7,008 nt of DNA from an uncultured Oscillospiraceae bacterium (GCA_934645175.1 CAKUDE010000055.1:1-7008); one strand, 5' to 3'; counted from the stretch's first letter, positions 1 to 5,508 are shown. Program-made: numbers and translations. The notes: a model not told the origin generated them from the letters alone.

Positions 1-17
1 GGTACTCCCTTTGCCAT
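1..17 (-). CDS. 5' end of an unidentified minus-strand gene (first six codons only)
   Basis: An ATG at 17-15 begins a frame reading M-A-K-G-V-P before the window ends. The start is supported by a GGGGTGA ribosome site at 29-23, five bases upstream, and by an extended -10 promoter at 49-41. It follows the helicase-loader gene in the same direction but appears to have its own promoter. Six residues are too few to assign a family. The ribosome site lies inside the 3' arm of a hairpin, so transcripts reading through from upstream would be poorly translated. That arrangement is known for some transposase genes, but nothing here proves this is one. Confidence 0.55.
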
Positions 18-70
18 AAAAATCACCCCATTCGTTAGACATTATACCACATTGTCTAACAAATGGGGTG
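18..70 (-). terminator. Inverted repeat forming a terminator-like hairpin after the helicase-loader gene
   Basis: Bases 24-41 and 53-70 are inverted repeats of 18 bases, matching at 17 of 18, around an 11-base loop (42-52). The one mismatch (33 against 61) becomes a G-U pair in minus-strand RNA but a C-A mismatch in plus-strand RNA, so the fully paired form is the minus transcript. On that strand the stem starts 4 bases after the loader stop codon and ends in A-UUUUU (23-18), as an intrinsic terminator would. The U tract is short, so termination may be partial. The same bases hold the promoter and ribosome site of the next gene. Confidence 0.65.
41..49 (-). promoter_or_regulatory. Extended -10 promoter inside the hairpin loop
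   Basis: On the minus strand TGG-TATAAT (49-41) is a consensus extended -10 element. I see no good -35 hexamer 17 bases upstream, which the extended -10 may compensate for. The expected start site is near 34, giving a leader of about 17 bases with the GGGGTGA ribosome site free, because the 5' arm of the palindrome is not transcribed. The 11-mer GTGGTATAATG is identical to that of the promoter at 2008-2000. Confidence 0.6.
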
Positions 71-74
71 CGGT

Positions 75-1064
75 TCAGACCGGCGAAAGGAGCTTTCTCA
101 GATCCTGACCGGCAAACTGGATCAGGCGGTAACTGCCCGTCAGACGCGAGGCAATCTGTGGGCTGTAGCGCCGCTCCAGCTCCGTATCGGTCAGATTGGT
201 CGAAAGAATCGTCGCCCGGCCGTCCATCAGGCGGGTATTCACAATATCATACAACGCGGAAACGGTAAACTGCGTCGTCATCTCCGTGCCGAGATCGTCA
301 ACGATCAACAGATCGCATTCAAAATACTTGCGCGTGCGGCCGCGGTTTTCCGCGTCGTCCGTGCCGAATTTTACCGCTTCAAAATCCGCAAACATACGAA
401 TGGCACTGTCATAGACTACGGAAAAGCCGCGATCGGCTACCTGACGGGCAATACAGGCCGAGAGGAAGGTTTTCCCCAATCCTGTCGCACCACTGAACAG
501 GAGGTTGCCGGACTGGGATGAAAAGTTTGCGGCATAACGCTTGCAGATGTGGAAATTCGACTGCATCAGCGCGCGGGGACTGACACCCAGCTTGGGATCA
601 TATTCGTCAGGATATACGTCTGAGCGGAAGCTGTCAAAGCTCTCGCGCCCGCTGCCAAGCAAGCTCGTCAGCTCTTTTTTCTGCTCCTGACGGCACAGCT
701 CCCGCAGGCAGGAGCACATCTGCGAGCCGCAGTAGCCGGAGCCGCCGCATTCGGGGCAGATAGGCTGGTCATCCAGATAGCCGTCCTCAAAGTCGCCCGC
801 CTCCAGAATCCATTCCCGCTCACGCTGGAGCGCCAGATTGTGCTCGCGTACCTCCGCCACGGACTCTCCGGGATCCTCACCACGCCGCAGCGCAGCAGCG
901 GTCAGCCGTGCCATCGTGCGGCGAAGCTCACGGTCGATCTCCTCCAAGCGGGGGTATCTCTCATACGCAATGCGGCGATGCGCCTCGTTTTCACGGACAC
1001 GCTCGGCCTTAGCGGCCTCCAGCCGCGCTCTGGCTCGGCGTAGTACCTGTTCGGAGTATGCCAT
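75..1064 (-). CDS. DnaC/DnaI-type ATP-dependent helicase loader with N-terminal zinc motif
   Basis: This 329-residue AAA+ ATPase is of the DnaC/DnaI type that loads the replicative helicase onto DNA during initiation or restart. Residues 1-95 are charged and likely helical. A Cys cluster follows (C103, C106, C112, C117, C119), which could bind zinc. The ATPase core has Walker A GATGLGKT at 192-199, Walker B LLIVDDLG at 252-259, a sensor-1 STN at 288-290 and an arginine-finger candidate R307 in ASRL. Length and layout match the clostridial loaders usually annotated only as ATP-binding protein. The ATG at 1064 is preceded by GGGAGG seven bases upstream, within the end of the DnaD gene, and only 2 bases separate the two genes, so they are probably cotranscribed and translationally coupled. 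An IstB-like transposition helper is the main alternative, but the DnaD neighbour and zinc motif favour a replication role. Confidence 0.9.
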   Translation of the reverse strand: MAYSEQVLRRARARLEAAKAERVRENEAHRRIAYERYPRLEEIDRELRRTMARLTAAALRRGEDPGESVAEVREHNLALQREREWILEAGDFEDGYLDDQPICPECGGSGYCGSQMCSCLRELCRQEQKKELTSLLGSGRESFDSFRSDVYPDEYDPKLGVSPRALMQSNFHICKRYAANFSSQSGNLLFSGATGLGKTFLSACIARQVADRGFSVVYDSAIRMFADFEAVKFGTDDAENRGRTRKYFECDLLIVDDLGTEMTTQFTVSALYDIVNTRLMDGRATILSTNLTDTELERRYSPQIASRLTGSYRLIQFAGQDLRKLLSPV

Positions 1065-1066
1065 CT

Positions 1067-1969
1067 TCAGTCCTCCCTTCCCTCGGCAATCGCGCGTGCA
1101 ACGGCTTGACGCGCTCTCGGCGAAAGCGCATCATCATGGCGCTGATAGCCGCCGTGCTGACCGGCTTTCGCGGTACTGCGGATATCGCCCTCGGTAATCT
1201 GCTGCGGCGTATGCAGTCCCTTCTCATGCCAGCTTGTCAGAATCGAATTCATATAGGGCCACTTGAGTGCGCCGGTATTCAGGCAGGTACGCTCGTAGGC
1301 CATCGCAATCGCCTCATCGGAAAAGCCCATCGTGATCCAGGAGGAAAGAAGCTTTTCCTCCGTCGCCGTCAGGCGCCGGCCGTCGATCTGCAGGAGCAGC
1401 CGTAACTGCTGCACTCGTGTATGTACGGCAAGCTGCGTCTGTACATAGAAGCTCGCCTGTTCAAGCGTGTCGATGCCTTCGTCAAACCAGCGGTAGGCCT
1501 CGCGCTCGATGGTGCGCATCGCGGGCGTCCGCCCGCCCTGCCGCCGTGCGCGCTCAATGCAGTACGACAGCAGCAGACCGACGACCTCAACCGGGAGCCG
1601 CAGATAGTCCGTCAGCGACAGCAAAATCTTCAGTTCCTCACCGGAAAGTGTACGGCCGAGGCGGCGCTGCGCCTCGCCGACCAGTCGCGGGAAGCTGGAA
1701 TCCTTTCCGCGCAAAGCGGCGCTCACATCCTGCTCGGAATACGCCGGACGTTCCGGCTGAAGCTCGGGGCGCTTTTCAGTCTTCCACAGGCCGAGCTGCC
1801 GCAGGCAGTCCTTTGCCATAATCAGCCTTGCACTCGGAACATGCAGATTATCCGCCGCCGTCTCCGGCGGGAGCTTTGCCTTATGGTACAGATAAAGTGA
1901 CACCGCCTCCGGGCAGCCGCAGCTCAGCAGCTTACGGAGTTCTTCACTTGTCAGAGTCAGCCCCTGCAC
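1067..1969 (-). CDS. DnaD-domain replication initiation protein
   Basis: A protein of 300 residues from the preferred start. Its N-terminal ~65 residues look like a small winged-helix module. An Arg/Leu-rich helical DnaD-like domain follows (about 95-175), then a second helical block ending in the family hallmark W-x2-YMNSIL-x2-W near residues 237-247. DnaD proteins remodel origin DNA and act with DnaB and DnaI in helicase loading, which fits the loader gene 2 bases downstream. Start choice: a GTG at 1978 is possible but has AAAGGAA almost touching it. The GTG at 1969 lies 8 bases after AGGAAG (1983-1978), within a nearly perfect anti-16S match AAGGAAGTGA, so I prefer it. The promoter with TATAAT at 2005-2000 lies directly upstream, giving a short leader. 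Whether it is the essential DnaD or a paralogue cannot be told from this window. Confidence 0.88.
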   Translation of the reverse strand: MQGLTLTSEELRKLLSCGCPEAVSLYLYHKAKLPPETAADNLHVPSARLIMAKDCLRQLGLWKTEKRPELQPERPAYSEQDVSAALRGKDSSFPRLVGEAQRRLGRTLSGEELKILLSLTDYLRLPVEVVGLLLSYCIERARRQGGRTPAMRTIEREAYRWFDEGIDTLEQASFYVQTQLAVHTRVQQLRLLLQIDGRRLTATEEKLLSSWITMGFSDEAIAMAYERTCLNTGALKWPYMNSILTSWHEKGLHTPQQITEGDIRSTAKAGQHGGYQRHDDALSPRARQAVARAIAEGRED

Positions 1970-1999
1970 GGCACTCACTTCCTTTCTCTGTGGAGTATC

Positions 2000-2028
2000 A
2001 TTATACCACGGCGCGCCGACTCGGAAAA
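2000..2028 (-). promoter_or_regulatory. Promoter of the dnaD-loader operon
   Basis: Minus-strand TGG-TATAAT (2008-2000) is a perfect extended -10. With a 17-base spacer the -35 would be TTTTCC (2028-2023), a poor match. The spacer holds the perfect 10-base palindrome CGGCGCGCCG (2018-2009). The predicted start near 1993 leaves a leader of about 24 bases to the preferred GTG at 1969. Confidence 0.65.
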
Positions 2029-2049
2029 GTCAGAAAAAGGCCGACTTTT
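2025..2049 (-). terminator. Possible weak terminator after the SDR gene
   Basis: AAAAGTC (2025-2031) and GACTTTT (2043-2049) form a perfect 7-bp inverted repeat with an 11-base loop. In minus RNA the 3' arm ends in four U. It lies 48 bases beyond the SDR stop and just upstream of the next promoter, where a terminator is expected. The stem is A/U-rich and no longer U tract follows, so this is tentative. No gene is visible in the 119-128 bases between the SDR and DnaD genes. Confidence 0.35.
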
Positions 2050-2097
2050 GCGCTCTCTTTTTTGGCAGGCAACAAGATATTGTATTCCTCCCCGAGT

Positions 2098-2796
2098 CTA
2101 AAGCACAAAACCGCCGTTGACAGGCAGATTCTGCCCCGTCACAAAATCGGCATACGCCAGATATACAACGGCCTCCGCGACGGTCTCCGGTGTACCATTG
2201 CGGCCGATCGGCGTTTCCTCCGCCAGCGCAGAAAGCGTTTCTGCGGAAACATTGGCGACCATATCCGTCAGAATGACGCCGGGAGAGACACAGTTGACGC
2301 GGATACCGGACGGCCCCAGCTCCTGCGCCAGAGCCTTTGTCAGTGCGATGACCGCGCCCTTTGTGGCGGAATAGGCCGCCTCACAGGAGGCGCCGATCTG
2401 TCCCCACATGGAGGCAATATTGACGACCGCTCCGGCCTGCGCCGCGAGCATTGCGGGCAGCACCGCACGCACGGTGTGGTAAATACCGCCGACATTGACT
2501 GCAAACAGCCGATCCCACTGCGCCTGCGTAATCTGCGAGATCAGGCCGTAGTGGCATATCCCGGCGTTATTGACGAGAATATCCACGGGCGGAAGCGCCG
2601 CAATTGCGCGGCAAACCGCATCGCCGTCGGCCACATCGCAGCAGAGTGCCCGTGCTCCTGTCTCTGCTGCGACAGACGCCGCGCTTTCGTGATCAACGCG
2701 ATAAAAAAAGCTGACGCGCTCTCCCCGTGCGGCGAAAGCGCGGACGCAGGCCGCGCCGATTCCTCGACTACCGCCGGTAATCAAAACGTGTTTCAT
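2098..2796 (-). CDS. SDR-family NAD(P)H reductase, probable EF-P 5-aminopentanone reductase (YmfI-like)
   Basis: A 232-residue classical short-chain dehydrogenase. The Rossmann nucleotide-binding motif TGGSRGIG is at 7-14, NNAG at 76-79, the catalytic set is N101, S129, Y142 and K146, and SPG follows after the active site. The segment around the catalytic serine reads ASMWGQIGASCEAAYSATKG; the W-G-x-I-G-A-S-C-E signature is what I associate with YmfI, which reduces the 5-aminopentanone group on the conserved lysine of elongation factor P in Firmicutes. FabG-type 3-oxoacyl-ACP reductase is the main alternative, and the substrate cannot be proven from sequence. The ATG at 2796 has CGGAGG (2807-2802) five bases upstream. 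The gene follows the S1 gene with only 48 bases between, nearly all taken up by a terminator hairpin, so its expression may depend on read-through. Neither efp nor the other modification genes are in this window. Confidence 0.85.
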   Translation of the reverse strand: MKHVLITGGSRGIGAACVRAFAARGERVSFFYRVDHESAASVAAETGARALCCDVADGDAVCRAIAALPPVDILVNNAGICHYGLISQITQAQWDRLFAVNVGGIYHTVRAVLPAMLAAQAGAVVNIASMWGQIGASCEAAYSATKGAVIALTKALAQELGPSGIRVNCVSPGVILTDMVANVSAETLSALAEETPIGRNGTPETVAEAVVYLAYADFVTGQNLPVNGGFVL

Positions 2797-2807
2797 GTGT
2801 GCCTCCG

Positions 2808-2837
2808 AAAAAGCCGCCCCTCTCCCGGAGGGGCGGC
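2808..2837 (-). terminator. Rho-independent terminator/attenuator between the S1 gene and the SDR gene
   Basis: On the minus strand a perfect 10-bp GC-rich stem (2837-2828 with 2822-2813) closes a 5-base loop and is followed directly by UUUUU (2812-2808). This is a textbook intrinsic terminator 7 bases past the S1 gene stop codon. The SDR ribosome site begins one base after the U tract and its ATG is 11 bases after it, so the element may act as an attenuator setting how much transcription continues into the SDR gene. Confidence 0.85.
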
Positions 2838-2844
2838 CAATGAT

Positions 2845-3252
2845 TTATCTTCTGCGGGTCCTGGTCTTATGCTCATACTGGCGGCAGCCGGCGAGCTTGC
2901 TGTCCGACTCCTGCATAAAGCGCTTGAGCTTTTCCTCAAAGGTCGCCGGGGTCTTTGGAACAGACTCGGTGCGAAACGCACCCTGTGTGCGCGGAGCCGG
3001 CTGCGCCGGGCGCTGCGGCTCCTGGGCGCGCTTGATCGACAGGCTGATCTTGCCCGCCTCATCAATGCCGAGGATCTTCACGCGCACCGTCTGTCCTTCG
3101 GTCAGGTGGTCGCGGATCTCCTTGACGTATGTACCGGACACCTCGGAAATATGCACCATGCCGGTACGGTTTCCGGGGAGGAGCACAAACGCGCCGAATT
3201 TTGTAATGCTTTTTACCTTACCTTCGAGAATGTCGCCGACCTTCAGATCCAT
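2845..3252 (-). CDS. yabR: S1-domain RNA-binding protein, YabR-like
   Basis: A 135-residue protein with one S1 (OB-fold) RNA-binding domain at about residues 2-75, seen as VGDILEGKV, FGAFV, GMVHISEV, VKILGID and ISLSIKRA. A Pro/Gln-rich linker (76-100), a helical segment FEEKLKRFMQESDSKL and a basic end rich in Arg follow. B. subtilis YabR has about the same length and sits at the same place, just after divIC. The family is related to the S1 domains of polynucleotide phosphorylase and ribosomal protein S1, and a role at the ribosome or on mRNA is inferred; the exact function is not established here. The ATG at 3252 is 21 bases after the divIC stop. Its GGAG ribosome site lies about 13 bases upstream, longer than usual, so translation may be modest. 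A strong terminator follows. Confidence 0.88.
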   Translation of the reverse strand: MDLKVGDILEGKVKSITKFGAFVLLPGNRTGMVHISEVSGTYVKEIRDHLTEGQTVRVKILGIDEAGKISLSIKRAQEPQRPAQPAPRTQGAFRTESVPKTPATFEEKLKRFMQESDSKLAGCRQYEHKTRTRRR

Positions 3253-3273
3253 AGACGCCGTATCGCTCCTTCG

Positions 3274-3552
3274 TTATTTTCCGCTGTCGATAAACACGAT
3301 TTCGCCGTCTCCGACCAGGTTCAGACGATCCCGGGCGATCTTCCGCACCGCCTCATCCGTGCCAAGCTGATCGATATCCTGCTGAAGCTCCCGGATTTTC
3401 TGCTCCTTAGCCTGCACCTGTTCGGCCACTATGTCACACCGCCGCCGCTGTTCAATAGTCTGCGGCCGAATCCGCACGATCGTCACGATCGCAAACACCG
3501 TGAGCGTCAGAAGGATCAGCTTTGTAATGAGTGATGATTTGCGCAGTCGCAT
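3274..3552 (-). CDS. divIC: Septum formation initiator DivIC/FtsB family
   Basis: A 92-residue bitopic membrane protein. It has a short basic cytoplasmic start (MRLRKSS), a single membrane segment at about 9-28 and an extracytoplasmic coiled coil at about 30-64. The family end motif reads AVRKIARDRLNLVGDGEIVFID at 68-89 with the expected A-R-x2-L-x-L-V-x2-G-E pattern. DivIC works with FtsL and DivIB (FtsQ) at the division septum to activate septal peptidoglycan synthesis. Its position between yabQ and an S1 gene is the same as in B. subtilis, which supports DivIC over FtsL. The ATG at 3552 has GGAGGA eight bases upstream, a strong site. The first third of the gene lies inside the 3' end of yabQ, read in another frame. 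Confidence 0.92.
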   Translation of the reverse strand: MRLRKSSLITKLILLTLTVFAIVTIVRIRPQTIEQRRRCDIVAEQVQAKEQKIRELQQDIDQLGTDEAVRKIARDRLNLVGDGEIVFIDSGK

Positions 3553-4006
3553 ATTCGGGCTCCTCCGTTCGTAAATGTCGCACCCTGCGGGCTTCTTTCA
3601 TTGTAACCGATTTTTTCGCGCTTGAAAAGAGATTTTTTATTTTTTTTCGAGATTTTTTTAAAAAAACTCCGACGATTCGCCCGAGCAGGCGGACAGGAAA
3701 CGTCACGCCTCGCCAAAAGGCGACACTCAGGCGACAAAAGAGACGGCTCAGCGTCAAAAACCAGAGCGTCAATCCCGCCGCTTCGCCGAAAAGACTCGCC
3801 AGCCGGAACTCTCCCCTGCCGACGGTCAGTGAAAACAGGACGTTTGCCGTCAACAGCGTCAGAGCAAACAGCCCGTCCAGAAGCGGCGTAAGCCAGCGCA
3901 GGCTGCGTCGCAGCCCGCGCAGCAGGTCATAAAGCACACCCAGACCCGCGCCCAACGCCAATGCCAATACAAAGCCGAGCGCCTGCGATACGACCGGCTG
4001 CTCCAT
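3452..4006 (-). CDS. yabQ: Spore cortex biosynthesis protein YabQ
   Basis: A 184-residue membrane protein with hydrophobic segments at about 9-26, 40-62 and 69-91. The family-like LYDLLRGLRR lies at the end of the first. A strongly basic Lys/Arg stretch (117-133) follows, then a polar tail. In B. subtilis YabQ is made in the mother cell and is needed for spore cortex formation; the molecular activity is unknown. The ATG at 4006 shares one base with the yabP stop codon (TGATG), so translation is coupled. Unusually, the last 33 codons overlap divIC by 101 bases, and the tail after about residue 150 (YKADPSDAHG and on) looks like a by-product of that overlap rather than conserved sequence. The basic stretch is encoded by long A/T runs (3633-3666) that are striking in this GC-rich context. 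Confidence 0.88.
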   Translation of the reverse strand: MEQPVVSQALGFVLALALGAGLGVLYDLLRGLRRSLRWLTPLLDGLFALTLLTANVLFSLTVGRGEFRLASLFGEAAGLTLWFLTLSRLFCRLSVAFWRGVTFPVRLLGRIVGVFLKKSRKKIKNLFSSAKKSVTMKEARRVRHLRTEEPEYATAQIITHYKADPSDAHGVCDRDDRADSAADY

Positions 4007-4281
4007 CAGCGGAACAGCCGCGCAAAAAAGCCGCCGGACTTCTGCGCCTCTTCATAGCTCAGGCTCTGGACAGAGCCGTCCACAATCACGTTGCCGCCGT
4101 CGATGGAAAGCGTCTGCAAGTGCAGCCCCTCTCCCCGAATCACCAACACGCCGCGCGGCGTATGCAGCACAACCGTCTCCTCGTCAAAGCTCTCCACCTC
4201 GCGCACGCCCGTAACCTGCAGCTTCGCGCGGTTTTCCAGATGCAGCGAATGGTTCTGCACCGGCTCGTTCGTCATTGCCAT
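4006..4281 (-). CDS. yabP: Sporulation protein YabP
   Basis: A small soluble protein of 91 residues from the preferred start. The core HSLHLENRAKLQVTGVREVE, then the acidic FDEETVVLHTPRGVLVIRGEGLHLQTLSIDGG split by short beta-strand-like segments, and a basic end FFARLFR, match the YabP family. Relatives are made under mother-cell control during sporulation; the biochemical role is unknown. Start choice: the frame also opens at a GTG (4290), but the ATG at 4281 has GGGGTGA (4293-4287) five bases upstream, while the GTG overlaps that site; ATG 4275 is a further option. The stop codon overlaps the yabQ start. In Bacillus an S4-domain gene (yabO) usually precedes yabP; here a sensor kinase does. 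Confidence 0.88.
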   Translation of the reverse strand: MAMTNEPVQNHSLHLENRAKLQVTGVREVESFDEETVVLHTPRGVLVIRGEGLHLQTLSIDGGNVIVDGSVQSLSYEEAQKSGGFFARLFR

Positions 4282-4299
4282 CGGAATCACCCCGCAAAA

Positions 4300-4328
4300 T
4301 ATATACGAGCGAGGTACACAAAATATTC
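4300..4328 (-). promoter_or_regulatory. Candidate sporulation (sigma-E-like) promoter before yabP
   Basis: On the minus strand GAATATTT (4328-4321) matches the sigma-E -35 pattern well. After a 13-base spacer CGTATATA (4307-4300) partly matches the -10 pattern CATACAnT (5 of 8). It lies in the 54-base gap between the kinase stop and yabP. The implied start near 4293 would put the ribosome site at the very 5' end of the message, a point against it. It would separate yabPQ expression from the kinase gene. Confidence 0.35.
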
Positions 4329-4335
4329 CGTTTTT

Positions 4336-5412
4336 TCATCTCACTTCGCGCGGATCATACCGCTCCGCGTCCAGCACATCCGAAAGCTCCACAAGACCGT
4401 GGTGGTATTCGCCGCAATAATCGAAATTCGGGCGGCGACTGTGCAGCTCCACCACGTCGGCGCGCAGCGAAAGCGTAAAGGTGACGCAGGTGCCATGGCC
4501 GTCGGGATTTCCGCCGACGCTCATCGTCCCGCCGTGCAGACGGACGATCTCGCGCACGATCGGCAGACCGAGTCCGATGCCGCGCCGCGGGTCGCCGAAG
4601 GGATCCTCAAAGCGGCTGTAGAGCGTTGCCAGAACGGCGGGAGAAATTCCCTCCCCGTCGTCTGAAAAACGAACAAGCAGCTCACGTTCCCGTCTCTCGG
4701 CGCTCAAGGTGATTGTCCCGCCGCGCGGCGTGAACCGTAGCGAGTTGGACAGCAGATTGTAAAGCGCCCGCTCCAGCAGTACGGGGTCGATATCGCCCAT
4801 CACCGCTCCCTCCGGCAGCTGCAGGCAGAGCTTCCGATCTGCGCCGTCGAGCAGTGCCGAGGCATCCCGGACAAAGCTTCTGAAAAAGCCGCACAGCTCC
4901 GTCGCAACCCGGTGCACCGGCTGTCTGCGGCGGAGCATCTGCCCGCCGTCGGAAAGCTGTGAACACAGGCGCATCAGCTGGTACAGGGATCGATTGAGCG
5001 CCGCCGCCTCCTGCATAAGCATAGGATCGTCGTAATCGTCCAGCATGGCAAACAGCTTCGCGGAAGCATTGACCGCCGCCGTAACCGAGCGTCGAAGCGT
5101 AACCGCCATCGCAACCGCAGGGGCGGCTCCGGCATTTTCCACTCCGGCCGGCGCCGCGAAAAACAGGTCTCCCTCGTCCGTATGTGTGATATAGGCATTG
5201 TAGGGTACACAACCGCCCAGCACCAGCGGCAGGTTCAGCGTTTGCTCTTCATGACGCAGTGAAAACAGATTTCCCCCATCCTCCGTCAGTTCGCGGAGCG
5301 ACATTCCCTCCGTCACAAGTCCAAAACAAGCGCCGTTGCACCAGACAACCTTCTCCTCGCGCACCAGAAAAACCGGCTGCGGGAGCATGTCACAGAGCAT
5401 CTTCGCATCCAT
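4336..5412 (-). CDS. Sensor-kinase-like protein with PAS-like and HATPase domains but no evident H-box histidine
   Basis: A 358-residue, apparently soluble protein. Residues about 8-85 resemble a PAS sensor (QPVFLVREEKVVWCNGA). Residues 100-160 are helical and occupy the place of the dimerisation/phospho-acceptor domain. Residues 205-316 are a good HATPase_c domain with N-box ERALYNLLSNSLRFTP (214-229), G1 DDGEGI (251-256) and G2 GIGLGLPIV (278-286). The helical region contains no histidine at all (none between H77 and H167), so the usual S-H-E-L-R motif is gone. The protein may bind or hydrolyse ATP, or act on a partner, without autophosphorylating in the classical way. No transmembrane segment or response regulator gene is seen. 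A C-terminal tail of about 40 residues (319-358) follows the ATPase fold. The ATG at 5412 has only a distant AGGAAAGGGA upstream. A sigma-A-type promoter lies at 5508-5480. It is the first gene before yabP, with a 54-base gap. Confidence 0.85.
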   Translation of the reverse strand: MDAKMLCDMLPQPVFLVREEKVVWCNGACFGLVTEGMSLRELTEDGGNLFSLRHEEQTLNLPLVLGGCVPYNAYITHTDEGDLFFAAPAGVENAGAAPAVAMAVTLRRSVTAAVNASAKLFAMLDDYDDPMLMQEAAALNRSLYQLMRLCSQLSDGGQMLRRRQPVHRVATELCGFFRSFVRDASALLDGADRKLCLQLPEGAVMGDIDPVLLERALYNLLSNSLRFTPRGGTITLSAERRERELLVRFSDDGEGISPAVLATLYSRFEDPFGDPRRGIGLGLPIVREIVRLHGGTMSVGGNPDGHGTCVTFTLSLRADVVELHSRRPNFDYCGEYHHGLVELSDVLDAERYDPREVR

Positions 5413-5479
5413 AGTTCTTTATTCCCTTTCCTTTTTGTTCGCCACGCATTTGCTTGTCAAATCACGTCGAATTGTTCCT

Positions 5480-5508
5480 ATCATACCGTATTTTCCCGCA
5501 AAACGCAA
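5480..5508 (-). promoter_or_regulatory. Promoter for the kinase-like gene
   Basis: On the minus strand TTGCGT (5508-5503) and TATGAT (5485-5480) are separated by exactly 17 bases, a fair sigma-A match. The expected start near 5473 leaves a leader of about 60 bases to the ATG at 5412. The -35 hexamer overlaps the inverted repeat at 5507-5523. Confidence 0.55.

Noticed and set aside
18..70. Reading the left-edge inverted repeat as the terminal repeat of an insertion sequence
   Set aside because: The two arms lie 11 bases apart rather than at opposite ends of an element. Only six codons of the next gene are visible and no target duplication can be checked. A terminator/operator role explains the bases better.
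63..521. A 152-codon plus-strand frame
   Set aside because: It is antisense to the ATPase core of the helicase loader, whose Walker motifs are intact.
2009..2018. Perfect 10-base palindrome CGGCGCGCCG in the dnaD promoter spacer
   Set aside because: Self-complementary GC words of this size are common in GC-rich DNA. Without a second copy or conservation I would not call it an operator.
1828..3534. A 568-codon open frame on the plus strand
   Set aside because: It lies antisense to the start of the DnaD gene, the SDR, the S1 gene and divIC, all with clear family motifs. It crosses both intergenic regions and the terminator, and its product is low-complexity and Arg-rich. It is a by-product of GC-rich codon use.
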